Shown here one piece after another: positions 1 to 11,800 of a stretch of 64,000 nt of DNA. Below the pieces are notes generated by a model, which was not told where the DNA came from, searched no databases, and worked only from the letters and a program-made list of their open reading frames with translations. The translations under genes were made by a program, and so were the position numbers. Positions within the stretch are counted from its first letter, which is position 1. Each line of letters begins with the position of its first letter. Source of the DNA: Leptasterias polaris (lineage: Eukaryota > Echinodermata > Asteroidea > Forcipulatida > Asteriidae); contig JAZGTN010000098.1 in the NCBI GenBank assembly GCA_037783415.1, positions 186,001-250,000 of the forward strand, written 5' to 3'.

Positions 1-190
1 GACCTAGTTTTTTTAAAGTTCTGGTAAGGTCACAGTTCACATTTCGCTATGAAAGAGTATAAAATAAAATGTAATTTCACACCACTTTAACGTGAGGTTA
101 GTGACTTGTAAGTTTTCCCCCACTATTAGAAGACTTCTATCTATTGGAAAATGTGTGCATCACATGAATGAATTTGAATTGGGAGCTCCT

Positions 191-592
191 GTTAAAAGAC
201 ACAGTACACGTTTGGTAATGACTCTGAAAATTAATGGCAATAAAAACTTACTTGGTAAGAAGTACAGCAGCTTTTGGTAGTATAATGAATTTTGAGAAAC
301 TTTTAACTTCGAAGTACTACGGTTATGGAAAAATATATCACTTTTTATTCCCCAAAATTTGAATCTGAGAAGCGTTTCTGTCAGAAATGCTTCTCAGACT
401 GTGTATTCCTATGGGGAATATTCTTCCTGCGTGGAAATATTCGCTCCGGTTTTTCGGTGATAATTCAAAAACGCGACCACCTTTTGAAGTGAAATTTTCA
501 CAGGTTAGTTTTATTGTATGTACCTACATTTATATAGGATTAACACAATCAGTAGGCTCCAATTACCAATTGTATGCAGCACCTTTAAGGGT
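191..592 (+). mobile_element. MITE family A, copy 1
   Basis: Shares sequence with 34752-35140, 53470-53853 and 57556-57944: 'aaaaacttacttggtaagaag', 'gcttctcagactgtgtattcc', 'cctgcgtggaaatattcgctcc' and 'aaaacgc.accaccttttga'. Best-preserved copies have imperfect inverted ends of the type TTAAGGCAAAGTATACCTTTGG. No ORF, so non-autonomous. Confidence 0.75.
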
Positions 593-1610
593 ATCTTTGT
601 TTCAACTGAAAAATCTCTTGAATGTCAGGGCTCAAAGCTCATGATGGGGTAATATCAATGTCAGTCAGTGCCAGATGACGCTGGAATCCAACTGAAGATG
701 TTGCCGAAGACTGGCGCCTTCCATTGTATGCATTAGAGCATCTTTAGAATGCTCTCTATCTCTGTTCACTTTGTCAGCCAATAATCTTGATTCTCTGGAG
801 CCAAAAAATTGTCTGGAACTGCAATATGGCATAGGGTTACTTTACATCTACAGTTAAAGGGGTTGGTGGGTAAGGACCAAGCACAACACGATCCAGTTAG
901 ACTTTGAATTCTCACTTAGTGTCAAGATGGAACGAGTACCAATCAGTTTGATAAACGATTCCATATGAAGTGTCTTCATACTTGAGAGACCAACAAATTA
1001 AGATAACTTAAAAGGGACTCGAGAGCCAACAACTAGAAACAAACATTATCTGCATAATTCATGTTTTTGAAAATTTCAATGTGTTATCGGCATTCTGATC
1101 AAAGTTTTACAGACTATTTTTACCATTGAGTTACAAAACATTTCTTGGAAATTGATTAATTACCAAAAATAAACCGAATTGAAGCGGTTAATTTTGTTTA
1201 CCAGAAATAGGCTACCAGCTAAAATGCCATTTCAAATGACTGGTGTCCCCCTAAATTGCAGTGAGCAGAAGTTTATTAAGCAATCTTTTCTGCGTTTGAA
1301 GCAGCTCTATGAAAGTGGCCCCTGTCTAAGATCAGATGGTGTACCTTCCCTTTAACGAAGACCATGAATCATGGAAAGTGCCCTTGGCACTGTAGCAGTT
1401 TCCTGCAAGACACAATTCATGCAAGGAGAGGACTAGGTGATGGCATTTCCAGTTTAACAAAAGGAAGAAAATCCAGACAAATATTCAAGGAGCGTTTGAC
1501 TCGGAGATGTTAAAAATCTCAGAGTGGAATTTTATCTGAGAGAGTTTTTTTCAGAACACCGATGTCTGAAATCTTTGACCACAAATGTTTTTACAAATAA
1601 CCAGCCAAAG

Positions 1611-1881
1611 TAAAGGTGCCCAGCAGAAATGAATTACTGGTCAAAATTTCTGTGTATAAATAAGGGAATAAAAGAGTTGGCCGAGGTCTTGAATGTTCAT
1701 TTAAAACCGGCAGGGTTGCGGCCGTGCAATAAAGGACCAAGCCAAAGGCGAGGTCCTTTATCGCACGGCCACAACCTTGCAAGGTTTTAAGTGAACGTTC
1801 AAGCTTGAGTCCCCACTCTTTTATTCCCTTATTTATACACAGAAATTTTGACCGGTAATTAATTTCTGCTGGGCACCTTTA
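1611..1881. repeat. Near-perfect foldback (palindromic) element, 271 bp
   Basis: Left arm 1611-1739 and right arm 1756-1881 are reverse complements over almost their whole length (ends TAAAGGTGCCCAGCAGAAAT / ATTTCTGCTGGGCACCTTTA; inner ends GGCCGTGC.ATAAAGGACC). The spacer is about 16 nt. No ORF; probably a foldback MITE. Confidence 0.88.
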
Positions 1882-2029
1882 TGAAAAACTTTTCTGTAAA
1901 TTTTCAGTTCTTGTCATGTCCTCGGGCTCGTTTCGCGAAGGATCAAAATGCATGTAACGCCCAAGGGTTGTGCAGATGCTCGCGCACTAATAGATTGTAC
2001 ATTGCTTCCCTGTATGTATTTCTTCCCTT

Positions 2030-2400
2030 GCCAAAATTTCCAATTCAACTTTCCAATTGGAACCAATTGGAATTTGTCCATTGTTGTGTTTTGGCACAAA
2101 ACCCTATTGGACCCAATTAGACTCAGTTGGATTCAGTTTGAATTTTTGTCCAACTAGACCCTGTTGGTAAATTAAATTTCCAATTGGAAACATATTTGGA
2201 GGTGAAATTTCCAATTAGTAGAAGAAAATTCCAGCTAATTCCAATTCAATCAAATCAAGCCAACTGAGTCCAATTGGATTTCCAATTGGACTGAGTAGAT
2301 TTTATTCCAATTGGAAATTCAGTATTCCAATATAAACCAACTCACACCAACTCAATCCAACTCTTTCCAACTCTTTCCAATTGGAAATTTTGGTAAGGGA
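2030..2400. repeat. CCAATTGGAA-rich low-complexity block
   Basis: Dozens of degenerate CCAATTGGAA/TTCCAATTGG words, themselves palindromic, with TCCAACT variants. It is an irregular microsatellite-like array with no coding content. Confidence 0.75.
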
Positions 2401-2472
2401 TTTCTTGATGATTTTGCCTATAAATCAACATTACATTGACAAAAACCAATCTATGACCCTACCTTTGATAGA
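2400..2472 (-). mobile_element. MITE family C, end fragment
   Basis: 'gacaaaaaccaatctatgaccctacctttga' matches the inverted end of the family C copies at 24154-24981 and 42205-42668. Only this end is present. Confidence 0.6.
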
Positions 2473-2632
2473 ACATGATCAGACCAAATAGTTATATAAT
2501 CTTCAGTATCAATGACCAAAGGTTAAATGTCGTAAGTAGTGCACCCCGTCTATAAGTATTTAGGTCGGTTTCTATAAAACAATTAATGTGGAGTTAATTC
2601 CCTTCATCCTGTTGCTTTGATTTCTTGACCAG

Positions 2633-2801
2633 TTTGAGTACTTCAATTCCAACCTGATTAATACGGAAACTACGGGTAGAGATGATAGAGACATACAACT
2701 AAGAAAGCGATTTCATCTGGACCCCAATGTTCACTTCAATAACATTTCAGTTAACATCAATCAGAGCACTGTGCAGGTCCCAGCAAATGTTTACAATTTT
2801 G
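2633..2801 (+). CDS. CACNA2D3-like: CACNA2D exon 1 of window (VWA_N region)
   Basis: Encodes residues 1-56 of the partial protein plus the first base of a Gly codon. [18 protein letters not shown] matches the conserved HFNNLPVN...VQVPTN segment of alpha-2/delta-3 just before the VWA domain. Two N-glycosylation sequons (NIS, NQS) are visible. The acceptor is ttgaccag at 2632 and the donor is G|gtaagt at 2802. The upstream partner exon is not in the window. Confidence 0.93.
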
Positions 2802-5800
2802 GTAAGTGTGTGATATTTTTCCTCTTTGTAGATCACTTTTCCTATGTTTATATTGTTGTCAATGTGTCAGTTTGACTTCTATCACGTCAGTCTCCTGACG
2901 ATGACTAGAGCAAGCCAGTTGAAACGTTGAGACCAATTAAGAACTCACTCCATGGCAGTGAAGTTAATAATGAGAAGTCCCTTGATCTACTAAGCGAAAG
3001 TAGTAGTCCCGGCCGATTTCCTACCTTCCGCCCAGGTAGTAGTTAATAAGCAGGACAGTTCTTTTCAGAACTGAGAAGTCTCTTGACTTCGGAGAAATCT
3101 ACTTTGCGGCAGTAGAATAAATAGCAAGACAAGTTCTCATAAGCACATAATCTACCCAGCAAGTAGATAAACACATGGTGTTACCGCAAACCAAATACAC
3201 ATTGATACCTCACCATGCAATGCCTCAAATCCGACATTCTATCACATCAGCAACTGCCCAATAGCTAGTAAAGGTGTTATACAGGATTGGTAAGGATAAA
3301 AACCATCATTGTTAGATTTTAGTCTGAAAGCTCACTGATTATGAAATTCATACCAGAACAATTTTTTTTCTGTGAAATACTTTCCTCTGAAATGAAGCCA
3401 TATTCAAGAAAACTGTATCTGAAAACAAACTTTTACAAAATGCAACAGCTGATTTTGGTTGATACAACCAAATTAAGGACAATGTGTTTACATGCTGAAA
3501 ATTGTGCATTGTTTGTCACCGATATCTCCGGACTCACACAACGGATTAAGCCCAAGTTTTCACCGGTCTGCTATTTCATGTATTGTTGATCACACAAAAC
3601 ATGAACACTCTCTGCAACTATTTTGTCAGCTCTGCCGATCCTGTATAATAACTTTAACTGGTAGTACGTGGTACAACAATCTTGTGAACTGTGAAGGTAT
3701 TAATAGAGATGATCTAATATCCATTTGAGGTATATATTCTGAAAACCTAAAAATGAAATAAAATTAAATGTTTGTTGACCATAAACAAGATCATGCTTTA
3801 ATAAACAAATCAACGGAAGGACACTTGGATCAAATTAAAAAACTCATTTGTATAGGCCAAGTCGTACCAGCATACATGTATGCCGTAATGACACGAAATA
3901 ATATCGATGGTCATTGTTCTCTACATTGGTTAAGGGTTTATGTGTCTGCAGTAACTAACAATGTGTTGGGTCAGTTGAATTTTATTGAATAATAAGGCCT
4001 AGATTGTATAAATCAAAAATACTGATTGCTGATCTGTACAGGGACTAAAGAACACCATGAAATTATGTAGTCATAAAAAACTGGCATAATTGAAGTGAAT
4101 GGCCAGAAATTCAATAAAGCATCTTTCAAGGTCATTTACATCAAATAATTTGATATCAAATTGTGGCAATGCTTCTGGGTCAAAGTGATTGATAATTTTC
4201 AGAACACAAAAGATTGAAATTTCAGGACTACTTCAAATTGAATTATTTAAACGACTTTCATAGAAAGGGACAAGGTTCTTCTGTAAAAATAGGTTTTGCT
4301 TCAGACTCTAAAGTAAAAGGATTGACTTAAATTCACAAAGGAAAAGGATGACTGTTTGTTATTATTTGTTTGTTTACTTCTGGTTTGTAGTAAGTTGGTT
4401 AATTTGTTATAAAAGAGGCTCAAAACATTTCCATTTGTAAATTCAGAATTTCCCTAAGACATTTAACATGACCATTGACATGATTGGTTCTCATGGCTCT
4501 GCTTACCGCCGAATTCTGCACTTGCGATATCCATTCGCTTGTAGGGCAAGCGCCGAATATCTGCACTAAGTGTGTAAGCAAAGAATGCCTGGTAAGGTGG
4601 ACCACGCACGCGCACAAGCAAAAATTCCCTGCTTACCCGTGAAATATGCTTGACGTAAGTGCTTCTCAAAAGCGCTGATTCTTTGCTTACGGTAAGCACA
4701 GCCATGAAATTGGGCCCTGGTGATAAAAGCTTTGTTTCATGTGCTCCAAAGCTATGGAATGATCTCCCCTATCAAATACGCACACTTGAATCCTTACAAA
4801 TCTCCAAAAGTCAGGTTAAGACTCGTCTCTTTGAATCTGCTTACATTGCACTTGTCATCTCCACCGAAATTCTGTGAACTTCTTTTGTCTTAAATTGTCT
4901 TCACTTTGTGAAGCTCCTTGGGAATAGGCAATTGGAATGATTGTGTTCTACAAATGACTGATGTTTGATTAATTGATTCATTCATCGTTTGATGATTGAT
5001 CAATTGATCTATTGATTTATGTCTCTCCTTTCTTAAAGGTCCTGACGTCTTAAACGGCATTGAAGAGACAGAGTTTCTCGATGAAGTGTTTCAGCAGAAC
5101 TACGAAGCTGATCCAACCTTAACCTGGCAATATTTTGGCCATAATACTGGTTTCTTCAGAAATTATCCTGGTGAGTCCTCATTGCTTACAAATCTTTGCA
5201 TTGGATTAACATAACTGAGACCATGGGTAACATTCCAATGGGTAAACCTTACTTGTGTCTGCAGTTGGATTATTTGACATAGGTAAACTAAACGAGACAA
5301 TGGTGAAAAAACTTACCTACTTTGAACACATGAGGGAGCAAAAACAGTGACCTTTAACCGGATGTGACAGAAAACATGACCTAGCTTGTAAACAATGGTT
5401 GAAGAGGATTGTGTCAAGTAAAAGTAAGAAAAACAATGCAAGCAAAGAGATGCCATTTTCTAGTTCTTTATACCACCAATGGCATCACCAATACATGAAT
5501 GTCACCACTTCCATGTGTGTCACATGATCACGGCTGTGCAGTGAACCTGACGTGGCAGGTTTTATCGGGCAGATGCGTCAACACTGGACTTTTTGGCTAG
5601 GTAAGTTTGACCAGGTTAGTTTACCTGGACAGAAGGTGGCTGGTCAAACTACCCACTGGTCTCAGTTAGGATATGTGCGTAAAATGTTCCTGGGCAGTTC
5701 GCATTGGACTTAAAACGGTCAAATTACCCAATTGCTCGGTTAATTTACCCCCAAAAAGTCCATTGCGAATATGGCTTTAGACACAAAGACAGCCTAAAAA

Positions 5801-8800
5801 CAAACACAAAACTGAAATTATACGGAAATATTGATCAGGTATCTGTGGCATTCAAGCTTCTTTCTTCCGTTTCTCAAGGGAGAATCAGTTGGTCTTGGGG
5901 TTTTCTACTCACTGGAAAGATATAGTTGCATCAATAATAAACACACCCTTATTTGTAGATCAATTAGTGTACTGTGACATCCATAGTCAGGTTGTGAGAC
6001 CCAACTCTCATGGGATTTATTGAACCTGTGAAGGTGAATGGATTACTGTCAAAAGTCTCTACCTGTAATTACTGCAGTCAATTTACACTGGTGAGTCAGT
6101 GGTAGCGCATTTACACTGGTGAGTCAGTGGTAGCGCATTTCACAACTGTAAACTACAGGGAGCGTGATCTGCAGATCACCTGCCCTTACAGGGTTATTAG
6201 GTACATTGTAGCGTGTAAATTGTAGAAGGAAGACTGCTGGACGACTGCTGGGAATTTCCTTAAGCTGGAATGATCAATGTTGCTCTTGAACTAAATCTGT
6301 TAAATAAGACTCGGACTAAGTCAACATCTCTGTCAGTAAGTGCTGCAATCTATTACAATTGTCAATTGGAATGGTGTTGACTGTTGTCATGAAAGAGTCA
6401 TGGTTGAGTTGAAGGGGATGCAGGCAAGTTGTTGCTTTGGTTCGTTATTTATGCCACTGCTGTAGATCAATGAAAGGGACAGAATTTAATCTAGACTAGC
6501 TGTCAGTGGGTAGTATGTGGTTATAAACCGATGCAGTGCTGAGTTACTATAGGCAATGGTTTGATGTCCCTTTCTCCTGTCTTGATCACATAAAGGCTTG
6601 AGGTGCAATGGTCAATTACAACTGAGAAATTTTATCTGAAGTCAGACTTTTTATGTCAGCTTGGTGAAGAAAATCAGCAATTATTTTCCACATATAAAGA
6701 AACCCTGCACTTTGATTTACTTCTCTTGTGCTCAATAAAAAAATAGCTGTGTGTGTCTGGTAGATAAAACAATGAAGACAGTGGTAACACTTAATGACTA
6801 ACTATTTGCATAAAAGAACTGCATGATCTTTCATCAGATGCAATTAATGGGGACAAGCCAAGTACATGTGGCATATGGAAACGTTGTATCATCCGCTCAA
6901 TCTGACTTGCGTGCATAGAACAAATGAGCATTTTTGCATGAAAAAGTGAAGTTTTCTAAAAAGTGCGTTGCTTTCCAGCATTGGGGTGCCCGAGAGTCAC
7001 TTGGGAAACCTTTCATAAAGTATAATATAAAACAATAATATGACACCTTCTCTGTACTTTGGTCGGAAAAAACATAGTAATCCAGCACAATGTCGTCCCT
7101 TTTTGCGTTGGAGAAGAGCAAAATAGCGAGTTTCAATTGCACTTCGGCCGCCCTCGCAAGCCTTCACTCGTTCCATTGTGGTCAGGCGGGTTTGGGGTGA
7201 GCGGCTAATGAATATACTGATCTTTAGCTTTCTTCTGGTATAAAACTTGTTTTGATTGGTTGTATATTGTCGTCGGAATAAAGGAAACCTAAACGCCTGA
7301 CCAATAACCTTCAGTGTCTGAATTGACATTTTGACCTGGAAGTCCCGGATGCACGCGCACATAAACAGGTACTAATGACGTCATCATCGCTAAATCGGCG
7401 TCTTTTATCGTAAAATGCTACACTTTCACAATGTTTATACATCTTTTTTAATTAGTAGTAAAATATAACATTATTTTGTCTGATACCACTGAAGTTTTGG
7501 GTTTCATTTAATGAGTAATTTTAGAATAAGAGCCATTTTACTGTTTTATTTTACTGGATCGTACCATTAAAGTTGCAGGGTAGAAAGATGCATTTTTCCA
7601 ACCGCACCAAATTTCATTTACGTATCGACAGTGTGTTTTTTGTTTAATCTTTTTGAACCAAAGATTTTTTATGTTAGTTAACTTATCTGCCAAATAAGAT
7701 CATCAACTTATTGCTGCTGTTTTATTCATTATAATGTCCAAAAAGGCAGTTTTATTTTGTTTGATCAGCTTACAGTTTTATTTACTTATATATTTACCAT
7801 TTGAATACTTATCGTGTCGTTTTATAGTTTCATTCAATTTAAGTCAATAAAATACTATGTTCTGCACAACCAAAAACAATGTTTGTCCCTATTGTACATG
7901 TACTGTGCCTCTCCCCTCATTGTGTCATAGTTAATTTACCCATTCACATAATGGAACTACCTGCCCAATGAAGTCAGTGGCTGGTGACTCCTGTACACAA
8001 CACTGTGTGGGACTTAGTTTGTGGTCAATTTCTTTAATGAGACAAATCCACTCAAATGTTTCCATATGATCATAGAGCAAGGACATGCAGAAGTTACGGG
8101 TGAATGAATTCAATGACAATGATGCTGAGGACACTGTTCCTCTGTGAAATCTAAATCCCAGAGGTTACCATCATGCCATCATTTCAACATGATACCTCCT
8201 AAACTTTGGATCCCAGTTTCAAACTTTTTTGTCAGCAATGACTCTCACCCCTTATTGTACAGCACGTTATTGTGCATGATGAGACTTTAAAAGATCCCCC
8301 AAGGACTTTAAATGGCGTGTGATGGTCAGATGTTCCACACCCAGGCTCTCTGACTCAGGAAGTCTTGATCACTCAAGTAGAGGTGCCATCAAGGTGATGT
8401 CCCATCATGATGAGAGTATAAGGGTGCTCACCGGCATCTTCTTTACCTTTCAATTTATGGAGACTGGGATCTTGATAGTTACTCGAGTCGTTCCTCTTTA
8501 TTGAATTCCTTGCAATAACAAGTGACAGGATGGGTGAGAAGACACTCTGACTTTGTAATGACTACGCTTGGCTTTCATCAACTCAATGTCAAAATAGTAA
8601 TGGACTCTTAACACAAGCAGTTATACCTGGAATGTATGACATTCAACGTGCAATTAACCTTTTATCTGGAATTGCTAAAGAGTTTTTAACAAAATTTCCA
8701 CACTACAAAAAAGCAAAAATCATATCATTAATCTATCTGGAGGTAAAACCAAGATGTTAATTATCTGCAGTGAATATTAAGCATGGAATATTAAATGTCG

Positions 8801-11800
8801 CACTTTTGCCGTGCAGAACTCAAATATGAAAAAAAATTGTAATGAAGTTGACAAAGGAGCCACGTTAAGTGTAACCTTTGATTTAGGTTAGACAATGCCG
8901 TGTAGCACAGCAAGTTTGGCGTTGCTTGACTTGGTGACAAATGTCGCGCTCTTGCTGTGTCAAATCGAATTGAATTCTCAGTCGGGCAATGCTCTTTTGG
9001 AATACGCATGTGCAAAGTTTTTGGGAAATCAATTTCAAACGTTGCAGTTATGCACATCCTCTAGTCCTAATTATACTCTGTTGGGAACTGGAACTTCACC
9101 CCCGCCCTCCACTGAACAGAACTGTGTAATGTTGAATAAGGTGAACAATATTCTCCTTGTTTGTACCGTTGTATGGGAATTTTCCAAGATGGGAAGAGAA
9201 ACAACTTCCGATTGGAATTAACTTCCTGTAGATTTCAGACAAGTGCCGCTCCAACAACATGCATATAAAAATGACACGGGGAATAATATCATTATGATTT
9301 TGCCATTAATGTTTTATCACAGCTCAAATTGCCAACATGAACACGGACATTTATCAATACTCTCACACGTCCGCCATTTTGAATCACTTCAGTGCGGCAA
9401 ATTATGTTATTAAATTCAACTGTTTTCACCAATCCATTTTATTGTTGCACTTTTGCCGCGCAAAGAAACATTTGAATGCGACATGGCAAAAGTGCTACGT
9501 GTAGCGCAGGCCTCACTTACTGGTACTCAATGTAAAATTAATGTGCTTACTTACGGACAACCGTTAAGCTTTGCATGCACTGACCCTTTGCGAAACAGTG
9601 CCATTATTTTTCTTGCATGATAATTGCAAACTTTCTCAATTCAAGTGAAACAATTAATCCAGAAAAATAATACAATCTTTTTCGCTGTTGTCAAACAAAC
9701 ATTAATAAGCTGCTCTGGTTGTTGCAAATAAACAGGAAAATTGACTCACAGCTGGTACCCTTGAAAGCAAAAAATGCAGTGAACACACGTATGTCAAGGA
9801 AAACCCCATTGTTATCATTGGTGTGCATGTTAATTAGGTCCCAAAGTCAGCCAGCCCATAGGAAAGTTCGTTAATCCTCATTATGTTCCTTAACAAAATT
9901 ATGGATTCCTGCATAGGGTAGGACTTCAGTCAATAGAAAATTTTGTCAAGTAGGGATTCATCCAGCCTGTTGATTCATCAGTCATTACCTGACCGAGCAA
10001 ATTAAGTCACACTGTTACTTCCAGGAACTTTCCTCTTCAAAAAAGCTTGCACCTTACAGGCGGTTGTGGTCAATGGGATGGTCATGCACAGCACCCTCTT
10101 TGCATTTTTGGGGCCAGCTGGGTTAGTTTCTTGCTCTATGGTTTACCTATGGTCTCGGTGATTCTACCCAAATGAAATAAATCTTTCACCATTGGAATGT
10201 TACCCCTCGTCATTGTAAAGTTGCCCAAAATGTTAATCCACTGCGAATTCAGCGTTAGATAGATGCTCCATGGACCTTGGTTTCCAAGCTATTTTGTAAC
10301 ACTTCTCTTATCAAAAAGAGAATGTATGCTTTTCAATGTACTTACAATTAATACAACCATTCTACCTTGACTTTCTTGATATTAGTTATGCAATGATGTT
10401 TATCAGATCAGAATTACTTTGACTGAATAGCTCTTAACTTACAGTTAAGACTATGCAGTTTGGTTAGCATGTGGCCTCAATCCTCCAATATCCTTTCTCT
10501 TGTCACTCCACACCAAATTGTTTGGACTTAGATGAGATTGGAATGCCTGAGCCTGTGATAACCAATTGTTATTTGGGCCTGCAGCCCTCAGTCCTTCTGA
10601 ATACTTCACTGTGGTAATTGGATATAGAAGGATTTGGGACTGTAAGGGTTTTAAATTAGGCACTCCTACTAATAAGACATTCATGATGGCCACCTTGGAG
10701 AATTTTGTGTCTTATTTCTCACTGATTCTACATGTTTTTATTCTACCTTTGCTTTTTATGTTCTCTTTGCAAACCAATGGTGTACCGTTCGTTTAAACGT
10801 ATTAAACAGGATTGGCAAAGATAAAAAAACATCATTGTTTAATTTCAGTCTGAATTCTTTTTGATTATGAAGTTCATACAGCATTTTTTTCTGTGAAATA
10901 TTTTCCTCTGCAATAAAGTCATATTCGAGAAAACTGTATCTGAAAACCTAAACAAGCACAACAGCTTATTTCAGTTGTTACAACCAAAACTAAGGACAAC
11001 GTATTTACAATGCTCTGAAAATTGTTCATGGTTTTTCACTATTTTCTCTAGCTGACTCACACAACTTCCAATATTATACTGCCTTTAGCGTTTTGGCGTT
11101 TGATGAACAAGTTTTCAAGTATAGCTCCTAGCCATGTAGACCTTCGAAGATTCCGTTATTGTTAAGTCTGAGGTAATAACATGTTACAACGATCCAATTA
11201 CATCTGACAGGCTCGCCCTCTGAAAAGCATTTTGAAGCCAACACAAAGGTGTGATGTTACTAAGCAAATAAAGAACATCTAAGTAAACTGATTTTGACAA
11301 TCCTATAAAAGGTGTTTTGAAATGATGCAAAAGTTTATACTTTTTATGAAGGACAGTTTTGTAAATTAAAGCCAGAAGCTTAAACACTTATTGTTGTGAT
11401 TGTACAGGAATACAATGGGAGAAGGACACACAGGGTCTGGATTTATACGACTGCCGTAAGCGCGGATGGTAAGTCAGTTTGTATTACATCTTAAACACCC
11501 TTGCAGTTAATTGGACACAGCATTTAATAATGCCCTGACTTTTCTTACGTTTGTTTTTTTTTATTCGGGGTTGAACAAAGAAAATATGACTAGAAGGGGA
11601 TTTGAACCAATGATCCCCGGTTTAAAGTGCTGGCGCTCTACCAACTGAGCTATCTAGCCCTATGTTGGCGGTCTCCCTATTTCGTCAATATCTTTGTTCG
11701 GGGGTGCCAGTCAGAAGCCATACAACCGTTAGCTGTCGTGTAGCCAGGGATCACACCTAAGTTTGACTTTTCTGTACACTTCAGCCAATAACGATTGACA

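Larger units (their letters stand above)
1..2632. other. Intron upstream of the first visible exon
   Basis: No exon of the gene could be found here; the short ORFs have no recognisable content. It contains a TTAA-type MITE (191-592), a large foldback (1611-1881), a CCAATTGG-rich block and a MITE end (2400-2470). I see nothing in 593-1610. Confidence 0.7.
2802..5038. other. Intron 1
   Basis: Contains the hammerhead candidate with a following unclassified repeat-like stretch (to about 3180), MITE B copy 1, a palindromic MITE and a LINE tail. I see nothing specific in 3660-4480. Confidence 0.7.
5171..11407. other. Intron 2 (6.2 kb)
   Basis: Contains a MITE at 5213-5668, a repeat segment at 6620-6740, a GC-richer block at 6900-7400, and MITE B copy 2. 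I see nothing recognisable in 7400-10120 except the duplicated word GCACTTTTGCCG (8797, 9447). Confidence 0.6.

Noticed and set aside
4719..4877. Functional gene in the frame ending KLWNDLP..
   Set aside because: It is the isolated C-terminal end of a LINE ORF2 with no catalytic reverse-transcriptase region.
6997..7362. 121-codon ORF on the minus strand
   Set aside because: No recognisable domain and no splice context; it lies in a repeat-like GC-rich block of an intron.
11575..11660. tRNA gene on the minus strand (also at 30840, 32820, 42945, 61770)
   Set aside because: A and B boxes are present but acceptor and D stems do not close, and the same downstream SINE body follows each copy.
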